The notes under the pieces were generated by a model that was not told the origin of the DNA, searched no databases, and saw only the letters and a list, made by a program, of their open reading frames with translations. Source: Zygnema cylindricum (taxonomy: Eukaryota; Streptophyta; Zygnematophyceae; Zygnematales; Zygnemataceae). From it: 64,000 nucleotides of DNA. Below are positions 43,868 through 56,156 of the stretch, one piece after another. The translations under genes were made by a program, and so were the position numbers. Positions within the stretch are counted from its first letter, which is position 1; every line of letters begins with the position of its first letter. The stretch lies in contig JBBHKE010001904.1 of the NCBI GenBank assembly GCA_037447655.1, positions 1 through 64,000 of the forward strand, read 5' to 3'.

Positions 43868-44935
43868 TCAAACTCTGAGACCTCCATATGTCCTCATAAT
43901 GGACAGCTTCCAAGAAGCCTCTAGGAAAACCCTAACCCCTTTGTGTTTTAGCAAGAATAACCGCCACCCTGGCAAACAAAAACTCTGACCACCTTCACCC
44001 CTCTGAAGGCAAGACTCCCCTAAGTCGATAGCAAAAAGAATCTCTTAATTTTCTCCACTGAGCAGTAAGTTATGGAGGGTCAAAGTTGACCTTTTGTACA
44101 GAAGCTCTTTGGGAAAGAGGGTCCTATCTACCAATTTTTCTAAGTCCTATCTCTCTCATAAACTCTGTCTATTGATGTACGGAACCAATCATATTACACT
44201 TCCGTACACAAAAGTACAGCTGGCGGTGTACTTTATGTACAGAAATTGTACGACATGGCCCAAAATTCGACATGTGTCATATCCGAGTTCAGTCCCGTGA
44301 TCCCCGAGATGCCACGATCCAACGTAATTTTGCCACGTGTCATTCGGTGTGGCGATGACCACAAACCGTCGAGATTCTCTTCCGCGAGCTCGGCATTCTT
44401 CCCGGCCGTCCGATTGAATGCAGATTTCAATCGTAGCCGTCATAAATACTTGCGCGGTATTTGTTTCGTTAAAGAAATAAATGCGTGGTACTAGTTTCTT
44501 ATACATACCGTAATCCGTACTTTTACCTAACTAGATCTATGTATCCCGTAAACAGTTGCAGTTAAATGAATTATCCTACGTAATAATATTTAAATAAATA
44601 TCAAACCCTTTATTATGTATCATTAGTCTTAGACTTAACGGGTAAGACTACCGGCTACCGGCTATCTAACAATTTGCAGGTACCAGGATCAAATCTTGGT
44701 TTCGACATCTATCCTTTTCGTAAATAAACTACTTATCGGTAAATAAACTAATATGTTTCTCGTAAACCTCTGGATAGCCTAGGTAGCCATGGCTGTAGCT
44801 TTCACTCCAACTTCCCCATGATTGCGACAAGTGTGGGAGTTGGAGAGAGAAGTTAGAGATAGACTACCTCGGCTTCTTTCTGTATTCTAATTTAGACCAA
44901 GAAAGTACTTAAAAAATGAACCATCAATTTCTACA
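43868..44935 (-). repeat. 3' LTR of copia element C
   Basis: A 1068-bp LTR; carries the antisense tRNA-like pair (A-box 44629-44648, B-box 44686-44696) and the GTACGGAAC/TTCCGTAC hairpin region around 44177-44245. Confidence 0.9.
44629..44696 (+). promoter_or_regulatory. tRNA-like box pair in LTR (antisense to element C)
   Basis: TTAGACTTAACGGGTAAGAC is followed by GGATCAAATCT 37 bp later. It corresponds in position to the pairs in the element A and B LTRs. The same pair occurs in the 5' LTR at 50061-50128 with B-box GGATCAAATCC. Confidence 0.45.
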
Positions 44936-44949
44936 CTCCCCTTATTTTC

Positions 44950-47900
44950 TAGTCAATCTTTAATTTTAGACCACACTTCTCCCTATAGAAAATTAGCTTA
45001 GGGGAAGGCACAGGTTTGGTCATCATATCTGCTACCATCTCGCTATCTGGTCGGTACTCTAAACTGATTTTTTATTTTCTACTTTCTTTCTAACAAAGCT
45101 GAGTCTAATGTCCATGTGTTTGGCTTTAAAATGATGTTTAGGATTGGCAGAAATAGCAATTGCTGCCTGATTTCACAAAATATTTCTGCACACCACTCTT
45201 AATGTGACCAAGCTCACCTGAGCAAAGACTTGACCCACATCAATTCTTTTACAACAGAGCAAGAGGCCATATACTTAGCCTCCATGGTGGATTGAGCAAT
45301 AACCTTTTGCGTTTGCTACTCCAACAGCAAGCCCCATCACCCACATATAATACATATCCAGAAGTGCATCTCCTCATCGGAGCATCACCATAACTAGCAT
45401 CACTCCAAGTAGTGATGTCAGTATTCTCCCCACCCAAATGCAACCATAGATCCTTAGTTCCTATCAAATATCTAAGGACTCTCTTAGCTGCCTCCCAATC
45501 CTTCTTAGTGGGAGCATTTAGACTTCTACTCAGCACTCCTACAGCTGCAGCTAAATCCGGCCAGGTACAATTCATAAAATAGATTGGACTTCCCACTACT
45601 TGCTTGGTAAGGAATAGTCTGCATGAACTTCGTTCTTCAGGAGATAATTCCTCGTCTAAGACTATGACTCCTTCTTCCTCACTCCCCTCACTTCCCTTCT
45701 TCACCTCCATTGGAGTTGTTAAACTATTAGCTTTATCCATTTGAAATTTTTCAAGCAGTTTCCCTATTGCTTCCTTTTGAGTCAATCTTATAATTTTTCT
45801 TTTTCGGGTCTCTCTCTACTTGAATTCCCAAAATATATTTTGCTTCCCCCATATCTTTCATTTTAAATCTCCCCTTAAGATCGGTTTTCAGTTTATTAAT
45901 TTTTTCCATTGATTTACTTAAAACAAGCAAATCATCAACATAAATTGCAATAAATGTACCACCTTCCTCATCTGCAAAAACATAGATTGAGTGACCTGAG
46001 CTGATCCGATATATCCCAGACCGGTAAGAACCTCATCAAGCTTCTTATTCCACTGTCGAGGCGCTTGTTTCAAACCATAAAGAGATTTAATCAGCGACAT
46101 ACCTTACTCTCCTCTCCTTCCTCCACAAATCTTTCGGGTTGTCGCATGAAGATCTCCTCTTCCAAATCTCCATGCAAATAGGTTGCCTTGATGTCCATCT
46201 GGTGCACCTCCATGTCTTCCGCTGCTGCCAGACTGAGAAGTATGCGACGGAGGGAAATCAAACGACCGGGGCAAAGGTTCCTCGTAGTCGATTCCTTCTT
46301 TCTGTGTAAATCCTTTTGCCACTTATTAGGCTTTGTAACGCTCAATTGTGTTATCGGTTCAGTTTTAATTTGAAAACCCACTTACAACCGATTGGTTTTC
46401 GGTTAGGTGGACACTCCACCAGCTCCCAAGTATCAGCTACCATAATTGAGGACATCCTCATTGATGGCTGTCTTCCACCGGTTTCTTTCTGGACAAGTCA
46501 TAGCCTCTCCATAAGTTTGAGGTTCATCTTGATGAGATAGTTTTGTAACCTTATTATTAACCTGTTTTTCCTACAATCTTTTGTTACTTCTCCTTCCCCC
46601 CTCAAAAATCTGTCGTCGGAATAGATGGTTTTGTGGAGTTCTTTCGAACAATCTCAGCTTCTAACCTATACCTTGATTCCGAATCAGTTTCCACCACGTC
46701 TTCCGCTGTCGAGTAGAGTTGTCACTGGAGTTTCCGCAGCCGAGTTCTTTTCGGTCAAATTTGTACCTGCAAGAATGTCATCTTCTCTAAAACCTGGATA
46801 GTTAGGAAGTTCAAAGTCATCGAAATTTCTGACTCAAATCTGAGTTTTACTGACTTTGTATACTTGAAGGGATCCACGGACTTTCCTTCATCCATAACTA
46901 CTAGATGCTTTACTAAGATTATATCTTCCCTTTTTAGATCATAAACTCTATATCCTTTAACATCCTCATCATATCCTAATAAGTATCCCGGTTTTCCTTT
47001 AGGGTCTACCTTCATATTAGACCGATGTGTATCTAGACTGAATACTTGACTGCCGAAAACCTTTAAGTGAGATATGTCTGGTTTCCCGCCTGTCCATCTC
47101 TCATAAGGTGTTTGATCTTTTATAGCTGAAGTAAGAACTCTATTTTGAGGTAATTAACACAGTTCATTGCTTCGGCCCAAAACCTTTTTCCTATCTTCTT
47201 ATCCGACAACATACTTCTAGCACTATCACTTAGTGTTCTATTTAACCTTTCAGCTACCCCATTCTGTTCCGGGTTTTTTGGGACTGTCTTTTGGTGTTGG
47301 ACCCCATCTTCCCTCAGAAAATCCTCAAACTGGTTAGAAGTATACTCTCCACCATTGTCACTCCGTATTCCTCTTGATTGGAGTTGCATGGAGTTTTTCG
47401 CTCCATGCTTTATATTGTCTAAAACAATCCTTAGCTTCGGACTTGTTTTTCAAAAAATACACTCGAGAATACCGAGACCAATCATCAGTGATTGTCATCA
47501 TAAATCTCTTCCCCCCCGGTGAGGGCACTTTAGCCGGTCCCCCAAATATCTGTGTGTACTAGATCTAGAATTTTTTCTCCCTTATAGGTGGTTGTTTTAG
47601 GAAAGGGTTATCTGTGTGCTTTACCTTGAGCACATCCACTACAATCACTTAATATCATCACTCTCACTGAACTGAATCCCTTCCACCACTCCCATCTTTT
47701 TCATCTCTCTTAACTTATCTAGATTCACATGACCAAGCCTCTTATGCCACATCATAATATCATGAACACCAGCATAATAAAGTTTCTTCGTTTCATTACT
47801 TAAGATCAGCCTAAACATCCCATGGCTACCTTTCTCAGCAATGAAATAGACCTTTTCCTCAAAACTAGCAACAAAGACTCCTTCCCTATTGCTAGTAAAA

Positions 47901-49264
47901 AAACCCTTATCATCTAATACAGATGTAGAGATGAGGTTTTTGTTCAGCTTCGAAATAAACAATACGTCGGGAGAATGCACTATAGATGTCTTTCCTTCTA
48001 CTAACACTTTCAGATCTACCGATCCTACAAGAGTAGTAGTGACTATCTTTCATCCTCGTACTCTATCTCTACGGTGGGAATCTTTCTTATCTTAGTGAAC
48101 AGGTGCTTATCTTTACGCATGTGCATGGAGGCACTTAAATCTATATTCCAGCCTGCTTCACCTTTCAATCCACCGTAAGCACATTTCTGCCTTCGTGGAA
48201 TTTTGACCTCGTTTTTCGCCTCCAACTCCTCATCCAACACGAGCTCATCGTCCTCGTCCTCGGATTCCGCCTCATGTTCTTGTGTCACAAGGACCTTTTT
48301 CTTTCCTCTCGCATTCTACCGGTCTGCCCCTCCTTTAACCGAAGCTTAGTTAGCTTAGTGCACTCTGCCATATAGTGCCCCGGTTTCTTACAAAAATGAC
48401 ATAAACCTTTGGGAGCCCTGGGTCCGAACTCGTCGATTTGATTTTAAGCTCCCTCCCTCTTAAGTTTCCGACCGGTTTCCGCGAATCCTTGTTCCTCCAA
48501 TCGGTCGCAGCTGCCACCGCTTGCCACTCTTTCCTCCCATTAGGATCAAAATCGTATTCTCCCAAACGATAATCATCCCTACCAATGAGTTCCATATCCA
48601 CCTTGAGTCGGCAATTCCTGCACACGGTTGACTATGTTCTCAAACTCATCGGGTAACTAAACAGTTAACCTTTTCTTTTCACTAAATTCTTTTCCAACAC
48701 TCTCTAGCTCCATGAAAAGTGTCGCAAGCTCATTGCAAAAATCCAACATCTTTCCCCCTTTGTATACATACTCCTTAACTTTCTAATCAGCCAACTGTTG
48801 TTGCTGAATCGTACCACTTCGGTACATCTATATGAGAGCCATCCAAAGATCGTATGCTCTTTTTACTTGCAAATGAGGACATGCAAGCCCTTGAGTAAGA
48901 TGGCGGAGGATGAAGTGCTTTGCCGCCATAATGTTCAAGTCCAGGTATCACTATCATTCTCCTCGTTCCTCGGAATATGTGACATGAATGCTGAATCAGT
49001 TCCTAATGGTGAGGGTCGTCTCCTTCTCCGTTGCTTTGTCCACCACCTCTCCTTCCTTTGTCTCCTCCATTGAAGATGGATCTGCTTTCCTTGTGAATCT
49101 GCTTCTCCAAACCCTGGAGGGATTCCAAGACTTGATGGACGCCCCACTCGTCCACTTACTATCCGCAAAACATTTTCTCGCATAGAGCTCCTATCATCAT
49201 ACTTTCCCAATATATGAAGCCAGTTCCATTAAAGATGGGTACCATAAAGGGTGGGCCAATAACC
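44950..49264 (-). pseudogene. Copia element C gag-pol, inactivated
   Basis: The minus-strand order is gag (about 49264-48400), protease, integrase, RT, RNase H. The gag initiator in the primer site is ATT rather than ATG. The zinc knuckle CHFCKKPGHYMAEC survives at about 48361-48402. The protease site reads WNIDLSASMHM (about 48121-48153), DLS replacing DSG. Integrase keeps WHKRLGHVNLDKLREM (about 47698-47745), IRSDNGGEYTSNQF (47330-47371) and NPEQNGVAERLNRT (about 47236-47277). RT keeps KSLYGLKQAPRQWNKK and YVDD (45931-45942), though the following Leu-rich strand is mutated. RNase H keeps WSDASYGDAPMRRCTSGYV (about 45348-45405). Frame breaks occur between nearly all of these. Confidence 0.9.
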
Positions 49265-50365
49265 TAAAACTCTGAGACCTTCCATAAGTCCTCAGAATGG
49301 ACAGCTTCCAAGAAGCCTCTAGGATAACCCTGACCCCTTTGTGTTTCAGCAAGAATAACTGCCACCTTGGCAAACAAAAAAACTGACCACCTTCACCCTT
49401 GTGAAGGCAAGACTCCACTGAGTCGATAGCAAAATGAATCTTTGAATTTGATCCCCTGAGCAGGAGTTATGAAGGGTCAAAGTTGACCTTTTGTACAGAA
49501 GCTCTTTGGGAGAGAGGGTCCTATCTACCAATTTTTCTAAGTCTTATCTCTCTCACAAACTATCTATTGATGTACGAAACTAATCATATTACACTTTTGA
49601 ACACAAAAGTAAAGCTGTCGGTGTACTTTATGTACGGAAGCTGTACGACATGGCCCAAAAGTCGACACAATTCATATCCGGGTTCGGTCCGTGATCCCCG
49701 AGATGCCGCGATCCAACGTAATTTTGCCACGTGTCATTCGTTGTGGCGATGACCACAAACCGTCGAGATTCTCTTCCGCGAGCTCGGCTTTCTTCCCGGC
49801 CGTCCGATTGAATGCAGATTTCAATCGTAGCCGTCATAAATACTTGCGCGGTATTTGTTTCGTTAAAGAAATAAATGCGCGGTACTAGTTTCTTATACAT
49901 ACCGTAATCCGTACTTTTACCTAACTAGATCTATGTATCCCGTAATCCGTACTTTTACCTAACTAGATCTATGTATCCCGTAAACAGTTGCAGTTAAATA
50001 AATTATCCTAAGTAATAGCATTTAAATAAATATCAAACCCTTTATTATGTATCATTAGTCTTAGACTTAAAGGGTAAGACTACCGGCTACCGGCTATCGA
50101 ACATTCTGCAGGTACCTGGATCAAATCCTGGTTCCGACATCTTTCCTTTTATTAAATAAACTATTTATCGGTAAATAAACTAATCTATTTCCCGTAAACC
50201 TCTGGATAGCCTAGGTAGCCATGGTGTAGCTTCCACTCCAACTTCCCAGTGACTGCGACAAGTGTGGTAGTTGGAGAGAGAAGTTAGAGATAGACAGCCT
50301 CGGCCTCTTTCTGTATTCTAATTTAGACCTAGAAAATACTTAAAAAAGAACTATCAATTTCTACA
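49265..50365 (-). repeat. 5' LTR of copia element C
   Basis: 1101 bp, longer than its partner mainly because of a ~38-bp tandem duplication (ATCCGTACTTTTACCTAACT...) at about 49905-49980. Confidence 0.9.
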
Positions 50366-50370
50366 TTGTG

Positions 50371-53045
50371 TAGATCCGGTCTTAGAATGCCAAAAGAATT
50401 AAAAAAAATGATGATGGTGAGGATATTTCGAAAATCTCTCGTGTGTGTACATACAAATGGGCTTCTTAAAATGTCGTTATTGGGGAACTTTAAAATTAGG
50501 TTTAGAAGAAATCTAAGTTGATAGATCAAACATATAGTTTAAGTTGAGGAGTTAGAAATACCTCGACCAAGGAGATTTGAGATAGTGTGATTATGTTGGA
50601 TGAGGTATTATATGGCACTTTGGGTTTGTTTGAGAGATGTAGATGTGTAAGGGTCCAACAACAAAGGTTTGGACCACGAGTTGTGGCCACGTGAGATTGT
50701 TTCAACATTCGATAGGTAAACATAGTCTTCTACCATTGTACTCATTTCCAAAATTTTTCCTATGAATAGACTTAGAAGTGATGTCTCCCATGCCTTCATT
50801 GATGTCTTCTCTCAAATATACAATAGCAATCATTGACACGCATATGAAATTGAATGTTTATATGCATGATTGAGTTCAAATAAAAGATCACGTTTTTTTG
50901 TTTTGTGTTGGAACCCAACATGTAAAAATCCAAAAGGTCATGAGATCAGACTTTTACATGATACATTCCGTACAAAAGACACTTAACAAACTGTAACAAC
51001 CTGCCTTTGACGAGAGAGCAGTGATACGATCTCAACATTTTAGCTATATTTTTCTAGGGATTAGAGTCACCGCAACCAGCGTCATCTAGATCATTGTCTT
51101 TCTATTTGACATATGAATTGGTTGCTTAACACGCAGCTGGTCAACCGTCCCTTTAATTACGTGCGGGGATTGCGTGTGACAGGTCATGTGAACAAATTTG
51201 AGGGCCAACTTGCTCCTGACGACCAAAAACAAGTGCAATACCAAAACAAGTTAGGGCTAAAAGAAATAGAAGATGAAAGCCGACGAGTAAATATAAGTCC
51301 AATGTAGCTGTAGATAGAGATTAGAAGTATAGATAAGCAATCTACAACCATCCTATCTTAAACTAAGGGCACAAGGTACGCACAAGGAAAATGTCATTGA
51401 ACAAGAAGTTTCTACAGACTAAAATGTTCACCAGAAATACCAAACGCAAAGGCAAGAGAGCAAACACCTTCATGGGCTCTACACTGTTACGCTAAACAAT
51501 TTGAAAAAGTGGATTGTAAGTGTATTTCAAAAGCTTTAGAGAACTTGACAATTTTTTATAACGGTAAAATAACTTTCAGTATATTATTTACCTTTGCGTG
51601 TAAATTTTGGAAAAGTACTTTGAGAACTTTGGCTGGAGCACTATAAGATTGACCATTGTCTTTATAAAACGAATCTAAAGAGGCTTATATGGTCAACCAT
51701 TTTTGTTGATTTAATTTTTTTGAACCTTGATGTGAATAAGATTGATAAGAATTTGATTGTGGAAATTTCACGTACAATTATGATTTTTATCTTGTCATGC
51801 CGCATCGTATAATTGGACACATGTACGACAATGTGGTGGGTTGGCAATATTTTAAAGCTCTCAACTCCACCGTAGAGTTGCCTTGACATCGACGAAAGTC
51901 AAGTACATAGTAACAAACGCCTTGGTATGACTTAAAAAAATGTTAAAATAGGTGGGAGTATCAATACGGTGAATATGGATCCATTCAGAAGTATGATTTC
52001 CATAATACTTGTGAAAAATCTCTTACTTTTGCAATCATCAGTTTTCTCCTACACGTGTCATAAGTTTCCACGCGTTGTTTAAACTCACCGTTCACCTTTA
52101 AAGTAGCGTGCATCAAATCGACGTTCACTATACACTCAATTTTATAGCCTTTTAGTTTGAAATTGAGTAGAATACGTAGTGGAACCAAAATGTGTTGGTA
52201 GCCACTTTACTTTATATTCCAAAGCTAAATTATAAAAATGTTGAGATGTTGTCTTTACATTAAACAAACTGACATACAACGAGATGTCAGATATGTCATT
52301 TTGAAACGTTATATATAAATTAAGACAATGGGAATATAAGTTATAATTTGACACTATAATCTAGTCTAAAATACGCTTAGAGTTAACAAATATTATATTG
52401 TTGAAACAATTTTTCCATCCAGAAAAAACATTTGATTTTACTTTAACGTTCATATAAACAAAACATTAACCCATTTTTTTTATATATTAATAGGAAAAAA
52501 TATCATTTTTATAAAATGAATACGTTGACTAGTAAAACTTACTCAGCTATCATTTAACTTTTTATCATCCAACAAAGAATCAAAATATATATATGATGCA
52601 AAAACATATGGCATAAATGAAAAGAAAACAATCTTAAAATTACTCGCTTCAAAAAAATCCAACGTATTCTACCATTCTAAAAAAACAAAAAAAAACCTCA
52701 TCAATTTTGATTCTTTGTTTCAAATAAAATAATTTACCACTTCAAATTTTACATAATTTATAACAACCAAATTAATGAAACAAAAGGTGGTTATTTGAAC
52801 CCGAGCCAAACATAGTTTAACAAATGAATGAAGGTCGAAATAGTTTTATAAACCTAGATAATAAAACTAATGTATAACTATGTTGGTTGACTTGACGAAT
52901 ATGATGTTTTGACATTTTTCACTCAACTTTTTACCCTCACTATTAAAGCTTCTTTTTATCTACTCCGTACATAATTTATTGTATAAAAAAATATTAGAAT
53001 AAATGTTAACAATAGAACATTGAGCTATCTGCGTCAATTTGAAGA
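50371..53045. other. AT-rich spacer, no gene recognised
   Basis: Only short frames (such as 51113-51307 on plus) without motifs. Very AT-rich at 52380-52800. Confidence 0.5.
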
Positions 53046-53963
53046 GATACTGTAGAAATTAATGGCCCCATTTTAGTATTTTCTAGGTCTAAATAGAAAT
53101 ATAGAAAGAAGTAGAGGCAGTCTACGTCTAACTTCTCTCTCCAACTCTCAAACTTGTCGCAGTCACTGAGAAATGGAGAGGGAGCTAGAGCCATGGCTAC
53201 CTAGGCTATCCAGAGGTTTACGGGAAATTTATATTAGTTAGGGGTTTATTTTATCTAAAAGGTATGTGCCGGCCACATGATTTGATCCCTGTACCTACCG
53301 ACCGGCAGACAGTGGATAGCCGGTAGCCTTAGCCGTTAAGTCTAAGAACTACTGTTACATAGTATATAGTTTGATATTTATTTAAGCATGTATACGTAGG
53401 ATAAATCATTTAACTGTAATTGTTTACGGGATACATAGATCCGTAATGTATAAGGTACGGATTACGGTACGGACAAGAAATCAATACCGCGCATTTATTT
53501 CTTAAGTGAAACGAATACCGCGCATGTATTTATTACGGCTACGATTAAATCCGAATTTAATCGCGACGGCCGGAATTAGCGCCGAGATCGCGGAAGAAGA
53601 TTTTGGCGGTTTGTGGCCATCGCCACATCGGATGACACGTGGCGAAATTACATTGGATCGTGGAATCTTCGGAGATTATGGCACCGAATCCGGATATGAC
53701 ATGTGTCGACATTTAGGCCATGTCGTACAATGTCCGTACATATGTAGAAACTAATGGTTTTATTAGTATTTTCTAGGTCTGAAAAGAAATATAGAAGTCG
53801 AGGCAGTCTATCTCTAACTTCTCTCTCCAACTCTCAAACTTGTCGCAGTCACTGAGAAATTGGAGAGGAAGCTAGAGCCATGGCTACCTTGGCTATCCTG
53901 AGGTTTACGGGAATTTTATATTAGGGTTTAATTTATTTATTTAAAAGGTATGTGCCGGCGGCA

Positions 53964-54029
53964 GGATTTGATCCTTGTACCTACCGGCCGGCAGACAGGA
54001 AATAGCCGGTAGCCTTAGCCGTTAAGTCT
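53964..54029 (-). promoter_or_regulatory. tRNA-like box pair in LTR (antisense to element B)
   Basis: On the minus strand, AGACTTAACGGCTAAGGC (54012-54029) precedes GGATCAAATCC (53964-53974) by 37 bp. It is conserved in the 3' LTR at 59363-59428 and aligns with pairs in the LTRs of elements A and C. Confidence 0.45.
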
Positions 54030-54416
54030 AGCGGTAGTGTTACATAGCATATAGTTTGATATTTATTTAAATATGTATACGTGCGATAAACCATTTAACT
54101 GAAATGAATTACGGGATACATAGATCCAGTAATATATAATGTACGACTTACGGTACGGACAAAAATCAGTACCGCGCATTTGTTTTCGTACGTGAAACAA
54201 ATACCGCGCATGTATTATTACGGCTACGATTAAATCCGAATTTAATCGGACGGCCGAGATTAGCGCCGAGATCGCGGAGGAAGATTTCGGCGGTTTGTGG
54301 CCATCGCCACATCAGATGACGCGTGGCGAAATTCCGTTGGATTGTGGAATCTCCGAAGATTATGGCACCGAATCCGGATTTGACATGTGTCGACATTTTG
54401 GCCATGTCGTACAATG

Positions 54417-54482
54417 TCCGTACATAAAGTACACCGGCAGCTGTACTTTTGCGTACGGAACTCATTCTGATTGGTTCCGTAC
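54417..54482 (+). promoter_or_regulatory. Alternative hairpins in LTR
   Basis: Three arms: TCCGTAC (54417-54423), GTACGGAAC (54453-54461) and GTTCCGTAC (54474-54482). Arm 2 can pair with arm 1 (extended by AAAGTACA/TGTACTTT) or with arm 3, but not both. Arms 2 and 3 recur in the element C LTR, and an arm 1/2-type hairpin recurs in the element A LTR. Confidence 0.5.
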
Positions 54483-54793
54483 ATCAGTAGATAGAGTCTG
54501 TGAGAGAGATAGGACTTAGAAAAATTAGAAGATAGGACCCCCCTCTCCCAGAGAGCTTCTGTACAAAAGGTCAACTTTGACCCTCCATAACTTACTGCTC
54601 AGGGGAGCAAATTCAGAGATTCTTTTTGCTACCGACTCAGGGGAGTCTTGCCTTTACAGGGGTGGAAGTGGTCAGGGTTTTTGTCTGCCAGGGTGGCAGT
54701 TATTTTTGCTGGAACACAAAGGGGTCAGGATTATCCTAGAGGCTTCTTGGAAGCTGTCTACTCTGAGGACTTATGGAGGGTCTCAGAGTTTCA

Positions 54794-54805
54794 GGTTATG
54801 GGCCC
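54794..54805 (+). promoter_or_regulatory. Half-tRNA-iMet primer binding site containing the gag ATG
   Basis: GGTTATGGGCCC begins at the first base after the LTR terminal CA. It is complementary to the anticodon-stem/loop part of eukaryotic initiator tRNA-Met (…GGGCCCAUAACC). That is the site used by Drosophila copia, which primes from a cleaved 5' half of the tRNA. The gag ATG is at 54798-54800, inside the site. Confidence 0.75.
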
Positions 54806-55403
54806 ACCCTCTAGGGTACCAATCTTTAATGGAACTGGCTTCATATACTGGGAAAGTATGATGATAGGAGCTCTATGCGAAAAAAGGTTTTGGGGGATAG
54901 TGAGTGGACGGTTGGGGCGTCATCAAGTCTTGGAATTCCTCCAGGGTTTGAGGAACCAGATTCACCAGGAAAGAGGATCCACCTTCAACGGAGGAAACAA
55001 AGAAGGAGAGGTGGTGGACAAAGGAAAAGAGAAGGAGACGACCACACCAATAGCAACTGGTTCGACATTCATGTCACCTATTCCGAGGAACGAGGAGAAT
55101 GATACTGAAACCTGGGACTTCAACAATATGGCGGCAAAGCACTTCATCCCTACGCCATCTCACTCAAGGACTTGCATGTCCTCATTTGCAGGTAGAAAGG
55201 GCATCGATCTTTGGATGGCTCTCATAGAGATGTACGGAAGTGGTACGATTCAGCAACAAAAGTTGGTTGATCAGAAAGTTAACGAGTATGTATACAAAGG
55301 GGGAAATATGTTGGATTTTTGCAATGAGCTTGCTACACTCTTCATGGAGCTACACAGTGCGGGAAAAGATTTAGTGAAAAAGAAAAGGTTAACTGTTTAC
55401 TGA
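54798..55403 (+). pseudogene. Gag of copia element B, N-terminal part
   Basis: Starts at the ATG inside the primer site (MGPPSRVPIFNGTGFIYWES): the PIFNG...YW pattern is the typical copia gag start. It continues ~200 residues through the DLWMALIEMYG and EYVYKGGNMLDFCNELATLF segments, the usual alpha-helical gag core. It ends prematurely at TGA (55401-55403), where the related sequence in element C is also disturbed; gag resumes in another frame at about 55420. The capsid-like protein would package element RNA in the cytoplasm. Confidence 0.85.
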
Positions 55404-55424
55404 TGAAGTTACCCTGATGAGTTC

Positions 55425-56156
55425 GTGAACATAGTTTACCGTGTGCAGGACTTGCCTGACTCAAGGTGGATATGGAACTCAGTGGTAGGGATGATTCTCG
55501 TTCAAGAGAATACAATTGAGATCCGAAGGGGAGGAAAGAGTGGCCAAGCCTTGGCAACAGCGACTGATTGGAGGAAGAAGGATTCCCGAAAACCGGTCGG
55601 AAACTATGGGGGTAGGGGAGCAGAAAAACAGGCCGATGAGTTCGAACCAAGGGCTCCCAAAGGACTATGTCACTTTTGTAAGAAACCGGGGCACTATATG
55701 GCAGAGTGCACTAAGCTAACCGAGCTTCGGTTAAAGGAGGGGCAGACCGGTGGTACCCCGAGAGGAAAGAAAAAGGCCCTTGTCACACAGGTACTTGAGG
55801 CTGAATCCGAGGACGAGGACGATGAGCTCTTTTTGGATGAGGAGTTGGAGGCGAAAAATGAGGTCGAAATTCCACGAAGGCAGAAATGTGCTTACGGTGG
55901 ATTGAAAGGTGAAGCAGGCTGGTTTGTAGATTCAGGTGCCTCCGTGCACATGTGTAAGGATAGACACCTGTTCACTAAGATAAGAAAGATTCCCACCGTA
56001 GAGATAGAGTACGGGGATGGGAGGATAGTCACCACTACTCTTGTAGGATCGGTAGATCTAAAAGTGTTAGTAGAAGGAAAGACATCCATATTAACATTCT
56101 CCGATGTATTGTTTATTCCGGAGTTGAACAAAATCTTATCTCTACATCAGTATTAG
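55425..56156 (+). pseudogene. Gag zinc knuckle and aspartic protease of copia element B
   Basis: A 243-codon frame that continues gag and enters pol. The zinc knuckle CHFCKKPGHYMAEC (55668-55709, CX2CX4HX4C) binds RNA. An acidic linker follows (ESEDEDDELFLDEELE). The protease active site FVDSGASVHMC (55923-55955) keeps the catalytic Asp-Ser-Gly, unlike elements A and C. The frame is lost at about 56150, just before the conserved NLIS(T)SVL strand, by a one-base change. Confidence 0.88.

Larger units (their letters stand above)
43868..50365 (-). mobile_element. Copia LTR retrotransposon C (minus strand)
   Basis: A full-length 6.5-kb element with LTRs at 43868-44935 and 49265-50365 and a perfect 5-bp target duplication TTGTG at 43863-43867 and 50366-50370. 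The polypurine tract AAAATAAGGGGAG and primer site GGTTATTGGCCC lie inside the LTRs. Its internal region is clearly related to element B, and the two share most domain sequences. The 5' LTR end TG has decayed to TC/TA at the inner border, and gag-pol has many frameshifts, so it is inactive. Confidence 0.93.
53743..54793 (+). repeat. 5' LTR of copia element B
   Basis: 1051 bp, near-identical to 59144-60192. Open frames inside it are not genes. Confidence 0.95.

Noticed and set aside
44189-44506. 105-codon minus-strand frame and its counterpart at 49628-49900
   Set aside because: Both lie within the two LTRs of element C and show no protein features; they are non-coding LTR sequence.
54648-54797. 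Start of gag upstream of the LTR end of element B
   Set aside because: This in-frame extension lies inside the LTR and is repeated in the 3' LTR (60048 onward), where no gag follows. The ATG at 54798 is the sensible start.
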